Of a DNA stretch of 64,000 bases, positions 1-7,690 are shown one piece after another. Under the pieces are notes generated by a model that worked only from the letters and a program-made list of their open reading frames with translations, had not been told where the DNA came from and did not search any database. The position numbers were made by a program, and so were the translations under genes. The DNA is from Kluyvera georgiana ATCC 51603 (GTDB lineage Bacteria > Pseudomonadota > Gammaproteobacteria > Enterobacterales > Enterobacteriaceae). The DNA lies in NCBI RefSeq assembly GCF_001654985.1, contig NZ_LXEU01000049.1, forward strand, positions 62,001 through 126,000, written 5' to 3'. The number at the start of each line of letters is the position of its first letter. Positions within the stretch are counted from its first letter, which is position 1.

Positions 1-223
1 CGGCGCGGGCAATCAAGGTTGACATGCTGATGCCGAACGCGCCGGAAAGCCGCGCCAGCAGCGTCGCCGTGGGGCTGCTTTCACCGCGCTCAATTTTGTG
101 AATCATCGCCCGAGATACGCCAGCGCGCTCGGCTAACTCACTCAGCGACCAGCTTCGCGATTCGCGCTCAATACGAATTCTTGCGCCGATCCGTTGATTT
201 AAGTTGTCTTCAATAGTATTCAT
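1..223 (-). CDS. XRE-family HTH transcriptional regulator, N-terminal part (runs off left edge)
   Basis: About 74 residues are present, starting MNTIEDNLNQRIGARIR and continuing beyond base 1. The helix-turn-helix is clear: residues ~25-45 carry LSELAERAGVSRAMIHKIER, the typical XRE recognition helix, followed by GESSPTATLLARL. In this family such an N-terminal HTH is often followed by a cupin sensor domain, but that part lies outside the window, so the ligand is unknown. It is divergent from mnaT with about 38 bp between the start codons, so it may control itself and mnaT-ydcZ (inference). Confidence 0.85.
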   Translation of the reverse strand, partial: MNTIEDNLNQRIGARIRIERESRSWSLSELAERAGVSRAMIHKIERGESSPTATLLARLSGAFGISMSTLIARA

Positions 224-228
224 ATCGT

Positions 229-239
229 TATACTATAGT
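229..239. promoter_or_regulatory. Candidate promoter/operator between the XRE gene and mnaT
   Basis: A -10-like TATACT (229-234) overlaps the 8-bp palindrome ACTATAGT (232-239) in the short divergent spacer. Read on the other strand it also gives a TATAGT -10-like box for the regulator. This suits a short operator bound by the XRE protein, but that is inference; no convincing -35 was assigned. Confidence 0.3.
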
Positions 240-261
240 GAACAACACACAGGGTGCAACC

Positions 262-780
262 ATGCCTATTCGTTTTGCGACCAAAGAAGACTGCGCCGCG
301 ATTGCGGCCATCTATAATCACGCCGTGCTGCACACGGCGGCCATCTGGAACGATAAAACCGTCGATACCGACAACCGCATTGCCTGGTTTGAAGCGCGTC
401 AGCTTGGGCACTTTCCCGTATTGGTCAGCGAAGAAAACGGCGTGGTGACGGGCTATGCCTCCTACGGTGACTGGCGCGCATTTGATGGTTTCCGCCATAC
501 CGTCGAACACTCCGTTTACGTCCATCCGGACCATCAGGGTAAGGGGCTGGGCCATATTCTGCTTGCCGCGCTGATTGAAGAAGCGAAACGTCGCGGCAAG
601 CATGTGATGGTGGCAGGCATCGAGTCGCAAAACCATGCTTCCCTGCACTTGCACGAAAAGCACGGTTTCGTCACCACCGGGCAAATGCCGCAGGTGGGCA
701 CCAAATTTGGCCGCTGGCTGGACCTCACCTTTATGCAGCTCCAGTTGGATAATCGTCGCGACCCGGATGGTACAGCATGA
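262..780 (+). CDS. mnaT: GNAT L-amino acid N-acetyltransferase (MnaT/YncA)
   Basis: This 172-aa protein of the GNAT family acetylates the amino group of methionine and related or toxic analogues (methionine sulfone/sulfoximine, phosphinothricin-like), in the cytosol. The sequence is near-collinear with E. coli MnaT: MPIRFATKEDCAAIAAIYNH at the start, the acetyl-CoA loop DHQGKGLG (~93-100), and the C-terminal QVGTKFGRWLDLTFMQLQL. ATG 262 is chosen over the in-frame GTG at 238 because homologues start here and an AGGG lies upstream. Its end overlaps ydcZ by 4 bp (ATGA), suggesting a two-gene unit. Confidence 0.93.
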   Translation: MPIRFATKEDCAAIAAIYNHAVLHTAAIWNDKTVDTDNRIAWFEARQLGHFPVLVSEENGVVTGYASYGDWRAFDGFRHTVEHSVYVHPDHQGKGLGHILLAALIEEAKRRGKHVMVAGIESQNHASLHLHEKHGFVTTGQMPQVGTKFGRWLDLTFMQLQLDNRRDPDGTA

Positions 781-1226
781 ACCAATCCCTCACGTTGACG
801 TTTCTGGTTGCCGCCGGCATCGGCCTGGTTATCCAGAACACGCTGATGGTGCGGATCACCCAATCGGCCTCGACGATTCTGGTGGCGATGTTGCTCAATT
901 CACTGGTGGGTATTGTGCTATTCGTCAGTATTCTGCTGATCAAACACGGGCTGGCGGGCGTAAACGAACTCATCTCCACCGTTAAGTGGTGGACGCTGCT
1001 TCCCGGTCTGTTGGGTTCGTTCTTCGTCTTTGCCAGCATCAGCGGTTATCAGTACGTGGGCGCGGCAACCACGATCGCCGTGCTGGTCGCCAGCCAGCTT
1101 ATCGGCGGTCTGGTGATGGACGTGATGCGCAGCCATGGTGTGCCCTGGCGAGCGCTGGTGGGGCCGGTGTGCGGCGCGGCGATGTTGATTGTCGGGGCGT
1201 GGCTGGTGGCGAGGAGGCAGTTCTGA
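777..1226 (+). CDS. ydcZ: DMT-family inner membrane protein YdcZ (DUF606)
   Basis: A 149-aa, very hydrophobic protein with five predicted membrane helices and short loops, matching YdcZ of the DUF606 branch of the drug/metabolite transporter superfamily. Residues such as GLVIQNTLMVRITQS near the N-terminus and the C-terminal LIVGAWLVARRQF fit the family. The start codon overlaps the mnaT stop, so translation is probably coupled. The substrate is not known; export of acetylated products of MnaT is only a guess from context. Confidence 0.88.
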   Translation: MNQSLTLTFLVAAGIGLVIQNTLMVRITQSASTILVAMLLNSLVGIVLFVSILLIKHGLAGVNELISTVKWWTLLPGLLGSFFVFASISGYQYVGAATTIAVLVASQLIGGLVMDVMRSHGVPWRALVGPVCGAAMLIVGAWLVARRQF

Positions 1227-1282
1227 ATCAGCGCCGCCTCCCCGCGCTGCATCTGGCCGGGGCTCAGCCCGGCCAGAGCGGT

Positions 1283-1516
1283 TTACAGGATTGTTCCACC
1301 CTGAGTGAGCTGCTCTTTACGTGACTCTTCCTGCTCGCGCAGATGCTGCCCGTGATGGGAAATCGTCACGCGCAGGCGCTGCTGCTGGGTAAAACGATCT
1401 TCACGACTCAGCTCTGCATCGTCGCTTAGCTCCACCAGCAGCTCATTCATATGCGTAATCACGCTCTCTTCAATCGCCGCGTCAACGCGCGCGATAACCT
1501 CATCCAGATGTGACAT
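1283..1516 (-). CDS. ydcY: YdcY family small protein (DUF2526)
   Basis: A 77-aa, acidic, probably soluble helical protein starting MSHLDEVIARVDAAIEESV. It matches enterobacterial YdcY in length and in the block LLVELSDDAELSREDRFTQQQ. No biochemical role is established for the family. A purine-rich CAGGAGCAGGT precedes ATG 1516. It follows the DppA-like gene by 9 bp on the same strand, so the two may be co-transcribed, whereas in E. coli ydcY sits beside ydcZ as here. Confidence 0.9.
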   Translation of the reverse strand: MSHLDEVIARVDAAIEESVITHMNELLVELSDDAELSREDRFTQQQRLRVTISHHGQHLREQEESRKEQLTQGGTIL

Positions 1517-1525
1517 ACCTGCTCC

Positions 1526-3124
1526 TTAATTGATTTTCACTTTCGAGAAATCGCTGCCCATCAGGCTGACGCTGTAGCCGGTCACGTTGCTGCGCGTGGC
1601 ATAGAACGTTTTGCCGTTCGCCAACGCAATCCACGGTGCCTGTTGGGAGTAAATGTCCTGCGCCTGTTCGTAGAGTGCGGCACGTTTCGCCGGGTCGCTC
1701 ACCACTAACGCTTTTTTCACCAGGCCATCATACTCTTTATTACACCAGCGCGCGGCGTTAGAGCCCGTTTTGATGCTATCGCATCCGAGCAGCGTATTGG
1801 CAAAGTTATCCGGGTCGCCGTTGTCTGACATCCAGCCGTACAGCGCGCTGTCATGTTCGCCTTTACGGATACCGGAGAGGTATTCCCCCCACTCATAGGT
1901 CACAATTTTGGCCTTCACGCCGACTTTGGCCCAATCGCTCTGCATCATTTCCGCAATCCGGCGCGAGTTCGGGTTATAGGGGCGCTGTACCGGCATCGAC
2001 CACAACGTCACCTCAACCCCCTTCTCTAGCCCGGCCTGTTTCAGCAGCGCTTTCGCCTTTTCGGGATCATAACTGTAATCTTTAAGATCTTTATTAAAGC
2101 CCATCATGTTGGGCGGGATCGGTGATTTCGCCACCGTACCGGAGCCCATAAACACCGCGTTAACGATCGCCTGCTTGTCGGTGGCATAGTTCAGCGCCTG
2201 GCGAACCAGCACGTTATCGAACGGCTTTTTCTCGGTATTAAACGCCAGATAGCCGACGTTCAACGCTTCTACCGCATGCAGAGCCAGATCGTGATTGTTT
2301 TTAATCACATCAAACTGCACCGGCGACGGCGCGGGGATAATCTGGCATTCGTTGGTCTGTAGCTTCGCCAGACGCGTTTCGACGTTCGGAGTGATGGCGA
2401 AAATCAGGTGCTTCGTCGGCACCGCGCCGTCCCAGTAGTGAGGGTTAGCCAGATAGCGAATCTGCGAGTCGGCCTTATATTGCTGTAGCACATAAGGCCC
2501 GGTACCAATCGGCCAGTTATCTACGTTCTCCGGCGTGCCTTTTTTCATCATTGCATCGGCGTACTCCGCCGACAGAATGGACGCGAAATCCATCCCCCAG
2601 TCGGCCAGGAATGCGGCGTTTGGTTCGCTCAGCACAAACTGCACGTGATAGTCATCGAGCTTTTTCACCGATTTAATCAGCTTATCGAGACCCACATCGT
2701 TGAAATATTCGTAGTTGCCCTGTGAAACCTTATGGTAGGGATGATCGCTATCTTTCTGCCGTAGCACCGAGAAAATCACGTCATCGGCGTTAAAATCACG
2801 GGTCGGCGTAAAGAATTTATTGCTGTTGAACTTCACGCCCTGACGCAGCGTAAAGGTATACGTCAGGCCGTCCGGGGAAATCGTCCAGTCGGTGGCCAGC
2901 GAGGGAATGGGTGTATTTTTCACCGGATCAAAGTTGATCAGCCGGTTATACAGCGTTTGCGAGCTGGCGACAAACGTCGGTCCCGAGCTGGCGATTTGTG
3001 GGTTAAAAGACTCCGGCGAGGCTTCGGAGCAGTAGACGAGTGTGTCGTTGTTCGCCGCCCAGGCGGCGCTTGCCGGTAACAACGCGCTGAGCGCCAGCGC
3101 GAGGAGCGTTTTCCCTGTGGTCAT
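1526..3124 (-). CDS. DppA-like periplasmic peptide-binding protein (SBP family 5)
   Basis: A 532-aa solute-binding protein for an ABC importer of peptides. A signal peptide (residues ~1-23, ending ASAAWA) is followed by NDTLVYCSEASPESFNPQ, the start of the DppA-type fold. Other DppA-like blocks are DWMSDNGDPDNFANTLLGC-like text near the C-terminus and MPVQRPYNPNSRRIAEMMQ. ATG 3124 is preferred over the 25-residue-longer ORF because it has AAAGG at good spacing and gives a proper signal peptide. No permease or ATPase gene is adjacent, so it is an orphan binding protein that presumably shares another importer. Confidence 0.9.
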   Translation of the reverse strand: MTTGKTLLALALSALLPASAAWAANNDTLVYCSEASPESFNPQIASSGPTFVASSQTLYNRLINFDPVKNTPIPSLATDWTISPDGLTYTFTLRQGVKFNSNKFFTPTRDFNADDVIFSVLRQKDSDHPYHKVSQGNYEYFNDVGLDKLIKSVKKLDDYHVQFVLSEPNAAFLADWGMDFASILSAEYADAMMKKGTPENVDNWPIGTGPYVLQQYKADSQIRYLANPHYWDGAVPTKHLIFAITPNVETRLAKLQTNECQIIPAPSPVQFDVIKNNHDLALHAVEALNVGYLAFNTEKKPFDNVLVRQALNYATDKQAIVNAVFMGSGTVAKSPIPPNMMGFNKDLKDYSYDPEKAKALLKQAGLEKGVEVTLWSMPVQRPYNPNSRRIAEMMQSDWAKVGVKAKIVTYEWGEYLSGIRKGEHDSALYGWMSDNGDPDNFANTLLGCDSIKTGSNAARWCNKEYDGLVKKALVVSDPAKRAALYEQAQDIYSQQAPWIALANGKTFYATRSNVTGYSVSLMGSDFSKVKIN

Positions 3125-3382
3125 GGTTATAAGCCTTTCGATTTTATTATATGAACGGCTTAATAACAGCACAGCCCCGGATAACTGGCAAATAACCAAT
3201 TTGTCTCAGGTTATGCTGAATAACCTTTATTTGTTGGTTTCTTCATCGGTATTTCGTCAGGTTTGACTTAAGTCCAGCGATTCAATGCCACGAGAATTAC
3301 CCTATTTACCCCTCTCTTTCGCCGTTTGTTGCATTTTGCTTTGCGTAAAGTAATGCCGTGAAGAAGTCTATGGGACAGGAAC

Positions 3383-4705
3383 GTGGCAAAAACTCTTTTA
3401 CGCAGTGGAAGTCTTGATGACTTTCAGGCCGTAGGCGGCGGCGGGCAAACCGTATTTCATTCCGCGCTTCAGGTGCGCGAAACCCTGCGTTTACGTAAGC
3501 AAAACGCGCTGGTCGAGTGCCTCGCGATACCGCAGTTAAATGATGACGGCGACCGGGTGGACTGGTATTCGCCGATTGATGGTGCGGCGACGAGCTGGAA
3601 AGCGGCGGATGAAACCTTGCGAACAAGGGCGCTGCACTATTTAGAAGGCTTGCAGGAGAGCGCACGCACGCTCAGCAAAAAATGCCTGCAATCCGACAAA
3701 ACCGCACAGCAACTGTTCGGCGCCCTGCTGGATAAATCCCTGCAATTTCCCGGCGAAAATCATCTGTTTCTTGTCGACGGTAAGCCGGTTATCAGCTTCT
3801 GGGGCTTTGTGAATCTCAACGAAGGCGCACGTGAAGACGTATTCAACTGCCTGCGCTACGTTGAACCTGAACCGCCACAAGCGCCGACCATTGACGAAGT
3901 GCCTCTCGTCGAAGAACCCGAACCTGCCGTCGTGACGTTTAGCGAAGCCGATGCGCCGCTGATTTCAGCGAATGAACCGTTGATTAACGCCTACACGCTG
4001 CCGGTGGAGGAGCCTGAAGAACCGCAGGCACCAGCCGAACCGGTGATGCCGATGGCGGTCGCCAGGACGCGCCGCCCGCGCTGGCTGTGGGGCCTGCCGA
4101 TTGCTGCAGCCGTTGCCGCCGTGGCGGTGGCGGTTCCCATGATGATCACGCCCCCCCAGGCCGAGTCCGAGCCCGTCGTTCAGACCGCCGACGTACCTGC
4201 CATCCCGCAGGCTCCCGCCCTGCCGGTACTGATTGCCGGCCTGCCGTTGCATCAGGCTAGCGTGAAGGCGGAACCGGTGGTGAAAGAAGAAGAAAAACCG
4301 GTGGTGATTGCCGTCATTCCGAAAGATGCGCTGGTGATGGATGCCGACCAGATGCGCGCGGGCACCACGCGTTTCCTCAACGGCAACTGGCGGGCACAGA
4401 TGGATATCAGCGACGCGCATACCGGAAAAGCGCCGAGTCTGCGCTACCAGATTCAGAATAATAAAGGCACCGTTCGCCTCGTGCGCGAGGGCAATATCGT
4501 CTGTAAAGCCGCGGTCTTTTCTGGCCTGCATCAAAACGGCGAGCTGATGATCAAAAGCCGCGGTAACGCGCAATGCAGCGACGGCGCGCGCTACCCGCTG
4601 CCGGAAATCAGCTGTAAACCCGGTAACAGCAACGTTGCCGTATGCACCGCCCGCTTTGACGCCAGAACGGTGGTACCGCTGACCTTTAAGAAGACGGGAG
4701 CGTAA
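3383..4705 (+). CDS. srfA: SrfA family protein, membrane-anchored
   Basis: A 440-aa protein corresponding to SrfA of Salmonella, first gene of srfABC. Residues 1-150 form a soluble domain (MAKTLLRSGSLDDFQ...). Residues ~155-225 are a Pro/Glu-rich linker. One transmembrane segment lies at ~235-255 (WGLPIAAAVAAVAVAVPMM). The C-terminal ~130 residues, probably periplasmic, carry Cys pairs (C376, C394, C411, C420 region) in a compact domain. The gene is 3 bp upstream of srfB. The family is annotated as a virulence effector from a Salmonella SsrB-regulation screen; the molecular function is not established. Confidence 0.85.
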   Translation: MAKTLLRSGSLDDFQAVGGGGQTVFHSALQVRETLRLRKQNALVECLAIPQLNDDGDRVDWYSPIDGAATSWKAADETLRTRALHYLEGLQESARTLSKKCLQSDKTAQQLFGALLDKSLQFPGENHLFLVDGKPVISFWGFVNLNEGAREDVFNCLRYVEPEPPQAPTIDEVPLVEEPEPAVVTFSEADAPLISANEPLINAYTLPVEEPEEPQAPAEPVMPMAVARTRRPRWLWGLPIAAAVAAVAVAVPMMITPPQAESEPVVQTADVPAIPQAPALPVLIAGLPLHQASVKAEPVVKEEEKPVVIAVIPKDALVMDADQMRAGTTRFLNGNWRAQMDISDAHTGKAPSLRYQIQNNKGTVRLVREGNIVCKAAVFSGLHQNGELMIKSRGNAQCSDGARYPLPEISCKPGNSNVAVCTARFDARTVVPLTFKKTGA

Positions 4706-4708
4706 CCT

Positions 4709-7690
4709 ATGCTGGTCACTCTTTGCGATTACAAACAGAGCGTCACGCTGATTGCCAACAGCGGCGTGCAGTTTCTCGATTTCGGTCTCAGCCCGCAGGA
4801 GTCGCTGCAAAACGGCCGTTTTGTGCGAAAAACCGCCAACGGCCCGCTGCTACGTCTGAACTATGACGTGGTCAATCAGCGTTATACGCTGCCCGGTGAG
4901 GCTGGGCGTGCGCCCGAGGTGGTGAAGCCGGAATCGACCCTGGCGCTGCATCATTCACTTACGCTGTTAGACGGCATCTGGCTGCCGCTGCCGTTCCTGC
5001 GGTTTAACCCGCCGCGCACCTTCGTTGAAGGGCCGGACAACTGGGCACGGGTGCAGATTCGTCGCCTTGCTGAGCCGGATAACGCGGGCAATACGCACCG
5101 CGTGACGTTGGCATTTGATAGCCAGATTAGCGACGATGACGTCAACGGCCTGTCACCCGTCGCCAGCGATCTGCTCAACGGTACGCGCTTTGCGCTGGCG
5201 TGGCGCGACAATGAAATCAGCGACTTCCTCGATCAAACATGGATTGACGGCTGGCTGCGTGAAGTTTTCCAGCAAACCGTTGCCGCCCACGAGGCCCGTA
5301 GCGAACGCGATGTGGCGCAGGCGCTGCGCAGCTTTGAATATCAAGGCCACTGGCTGAATATTCTGGCGCTGCTGGGAGAACAGTTAGCGGTACCGGAAAT
5401 TAAAATCGTCACCGCCACGCTGAGCACTCCGGCCATCCCGGTAGATTTGATCCTCGACGTTGGCAATACCCACACCTGTGGCGTCATCATCGAAGATCAC
5501 GGCGACGCTAACGACGGTTTACGTCAAACCGCCGAGCTTCAGGTGCGCTCATTAAGCGAACCGCAATACCTGAATGAACCGCTGTTCACCAGCCGCGTCG
5601 AGTTCTCGGAATCGCGCTTCGGCAAGCAGCATTTCTCCGTGGAAAGCGGCCGCGAAGATGCGTTTATCTGGCCATCGCTGGTGCGCGTAGGGGATGAAGC
5701 CCGTAAGCTGGCGATGCAGCGTTTAGGTACGGAAGGTTACAGCGGTATTTCCAGCCCCCGCCGCTATCTGTGGGATGAAACGCCCACCGTGCAGGACTGG
5801 CGATTTAGTCAGATGAATGGCAAGACCCAGCGCGAACCGCTGGCCACCGCCTTCCCGCTGATGAACCTGATGAACGACGAAGGCCAGCCGCTGTTTACCC
5901 TGCCGCCGGACGAACGGATGCCGGTCTTCTCGCCGCAGTACAGCCGCAGCACCCTGATGACCCATATGCTGTGCGAACTGCTGGCACAGGCGCTGGGGCA
6001 GATTAACAGCGTCGCCACGCGTCTTCGTCTGGGCTTCCCCGCCTCACCGCGTCAGCTGCGTACGCTGATCCTCACGCTACCGTCGGCCATGCCGAAGCAG
6101 GAACGCGAAATTTTCCGTCGCCGGATGTTTGAAGCTATCGCGTTGGTGTGGAAAGCCATGGGGTGGCATCCGCAGGACGATGATTTTGCCCATGTCCGCG
6201 TGCAGGAAAAAAGCATCGTGCCCATCCCGAAAATTCATATGGAGTGGGATGAAGCCAGCTGCGGCCAGCTGGTGTGGCTCTACAATGAAGCGATTTCCCA
6301 TTTCTCCGGGCAGACGGAGGCGCTGTTCGCCGCGATGGCGCGGCCGGACCGCCAGCCGGAGCCTGGCATGGCGCAGGGCCGTGCGCTACGCGTCGCCTCG
6401 CTCGATCTCGGCGGCGGCACGACAGATATGGCCATCGCCCAGTATCAGCTGGACGACGGTATTGGCGGCAATGTCAAAATCACCCCACAGCTGCTGTTCC
6501 GCGAAGGGTTTAAAATCGCCGGGGATGATGTCCTGCTGGATATTATCCAGCGCTGCGTGCTGCCCGCGCTGCAAACCCAGCTGCAAAAATCCGGCGTCGC
6601 TGACGCACAAGCGCTGATGGCCACGCTGTTTGGCGACTCCGGCAGGCTGGATACGCAGGCAGTGCTGCGCCAGCAAACCACGCTGCAGCTCTTTATGCCC
6701 ATCGGCCACGCCATTCTGGCGGCGTGGGAACAAAGCGACGTGCAGGATCCGCTCGCCGGGCTGCACGCCACCTTCGGAGAATTGCTGAGCCAAACGCCAA
6801 CTCGCAACGTGATGAACTATGTCGGCCAGGCCGTGGAGCACGCCTTGCCTGCCGGTAGCGCGCCGTTCGACCTGCTGGCGGTCCCGCTGGAAGTGACCTT
6901 CAGCCAATTGCAGGAGGCCATGCTGGCCGGTGAGTTTACCCTCGCCGGTCCGCTGCACGCGCTCTGCGAGGCAATCTCACACTATGCCTGCGACGTGCTG
7001 CTGATTACCGGGCGTCCCGGCTGTCTGCCGGGCATACAGGCGCTGATTCGCTACCTTCAACCGGTGCCGGTCAACCGGATGGTCTGGCTGGATAAATATC
7101 ATGTCCATGAATGGTATCCGTTCAGCCAACAGGGACGTATCGGCAACCCGAAATCCACCGCCGCCGTGGGAGCCATGCTGTGCAGTCTGGCGCTGGATCT
7201 GCGCCTGCCGCACTTTAATTTTAAAGCCGCCGATATTGGCGCGTACTCCACCGTGCGCTATCTGGGCGTACTGGATAAAACCGTCAACACCCTGCGCGAT
7301 GAAAATATCTGGTACCACGATCTCGATCTCGACAAACCCGGCGCCAGGCTTGACGCCCGCCTGCATTTCCCGCTGCGCGGCAATGTTACCCTCGGCTTCC
7401 GCCAACTGGCGAACACCCGCTGGCCCGCGACGCCGCTGTATACGTTGAGCATCAACTCGCCAGAACTGGCGAAAGCCATCGCCGGAGACGGCGTGCTGCA
7501 GGTTCGCCTGAAGCTTGAAGGCGGTAGCCGACACGAAGCGCCGCAGTCGTTTGTGTTGAGCGATGCCTGGCTTCAGGACGGCACGCCGGTTTCGCCGGAT
7601 GCCCTGACCCTGAAACTCAATACTCTGGCTGACCGACGCCACAGCGGCAGCCACTACTGGATCGACAGCGGGAGCGTATTCCTCAAATGA
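4709..7690 (+). CDS. srfB: SrfB family protein, actin/Hsp70-fold (ASKHA) ATPase-like
   Basis: A 993-aa cytosolic protein, matching Salmonella SrfB in length. The sequence shows ASKHA nucleotide-binding signatures: a phosphate-1 motif DVGNTHTCGVII (~250-261), a phosphate-2 motif LDLGGGTTDMAIA (~567-579), and an adenosine-like motif LLITGRPGCLPGIQALI (~765-781). This suggests an Hsp70/actin-like ATPase (inference from motifs). Stop and srfC start overlap as ATGA, so srfB and srfC are likely made in step. No experimentally proven activity is known to me. Confidence 0.88.
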   Translation: MLVTLCDYKQSVTLIANSGVQFLDFGLSPQESLQNGRFVRKTANGPLLRLNYDVVNQRYTLPGEAGRAPEVVKPESTLALHHSLTLLDGIWLPLPFLRFNPPRTFVEGPDNWARVQIRRLAEPDNAGNTHRVTLAFDSQISDDDVNGLSPVASDLLNGTRFALAWRDNEISDFLDQTWIDGWLREVFQQTVAAHEARSERDVAQALRSFEYQGHWLNILALLGEQLAVPEIKIVTATLSTPAIPVDLILDVGNTHTCGVIIEDHGDANDGLRQTAELQVRSLSEPQYLNEPLFTSRVEFSESRFGKQHFSVESGREDAFIWPSLVRVGDEARKLAMQRLGTEGYSGISSPRRYLWDETPTVQDWRFSQMNGKTQREPLATAFPLMNLMNDEGQPLFTLPPDERMPVFSPQYSRSTLMTHMLCELLAQALGQINSVATRLRLGFPASPRQLRTLILTLPSAMPKQEREIFRRRMFEAIALVWKAMGWHPQDDDFAHVRVQEKSIVPIPKIHMEWDEASCGQLVWLYNEAISHFSGQTEALFAAMARPDRQPEPGMAQGRALRVASLDLGGGTTDMAIAQYQLDDGIGGNVKITPQLLFREGFKIAGDDVLLDIIQRCVLPALQTQLQKSGVADAQALMATLFGDSGRLDTQAVLRQQTTLQLFMPIGHAILAAWEQSDVQDPLAGLHATFGELLSQTPTRNVMNYVGQAVEHALPAGSAPFDLLAVPLEVTFSQLQEAMLAGEFTLAGPLHALCEAISHYACDVLLITGRPGCLPGIQALIRYLQPVPVNRMVWLDKYHVHEWYPFSQQGRIGNPKSTAAVGAMLCSLALDLRLPHFNFKAADIGAYSTVRYLGVLDKTVNTLRDENIWYHDLDLDKPGARLDARLHFPLRGNVTLGFRQLANTRWPATPLYTLSINSPELAKAIAGDGVLQVRLKLEGGSRHEAPQSFVLSDAWLQDGTPVSPDALTLKLNTLADRRHSGSHYWIDSGSVFLK

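Noticed and set aside
3965..4810. 281-aa open frame antisense to srfA
   Set aside because: Arg/His/Gly-rich shadow; srfA on the other strand has a clear domain layout.
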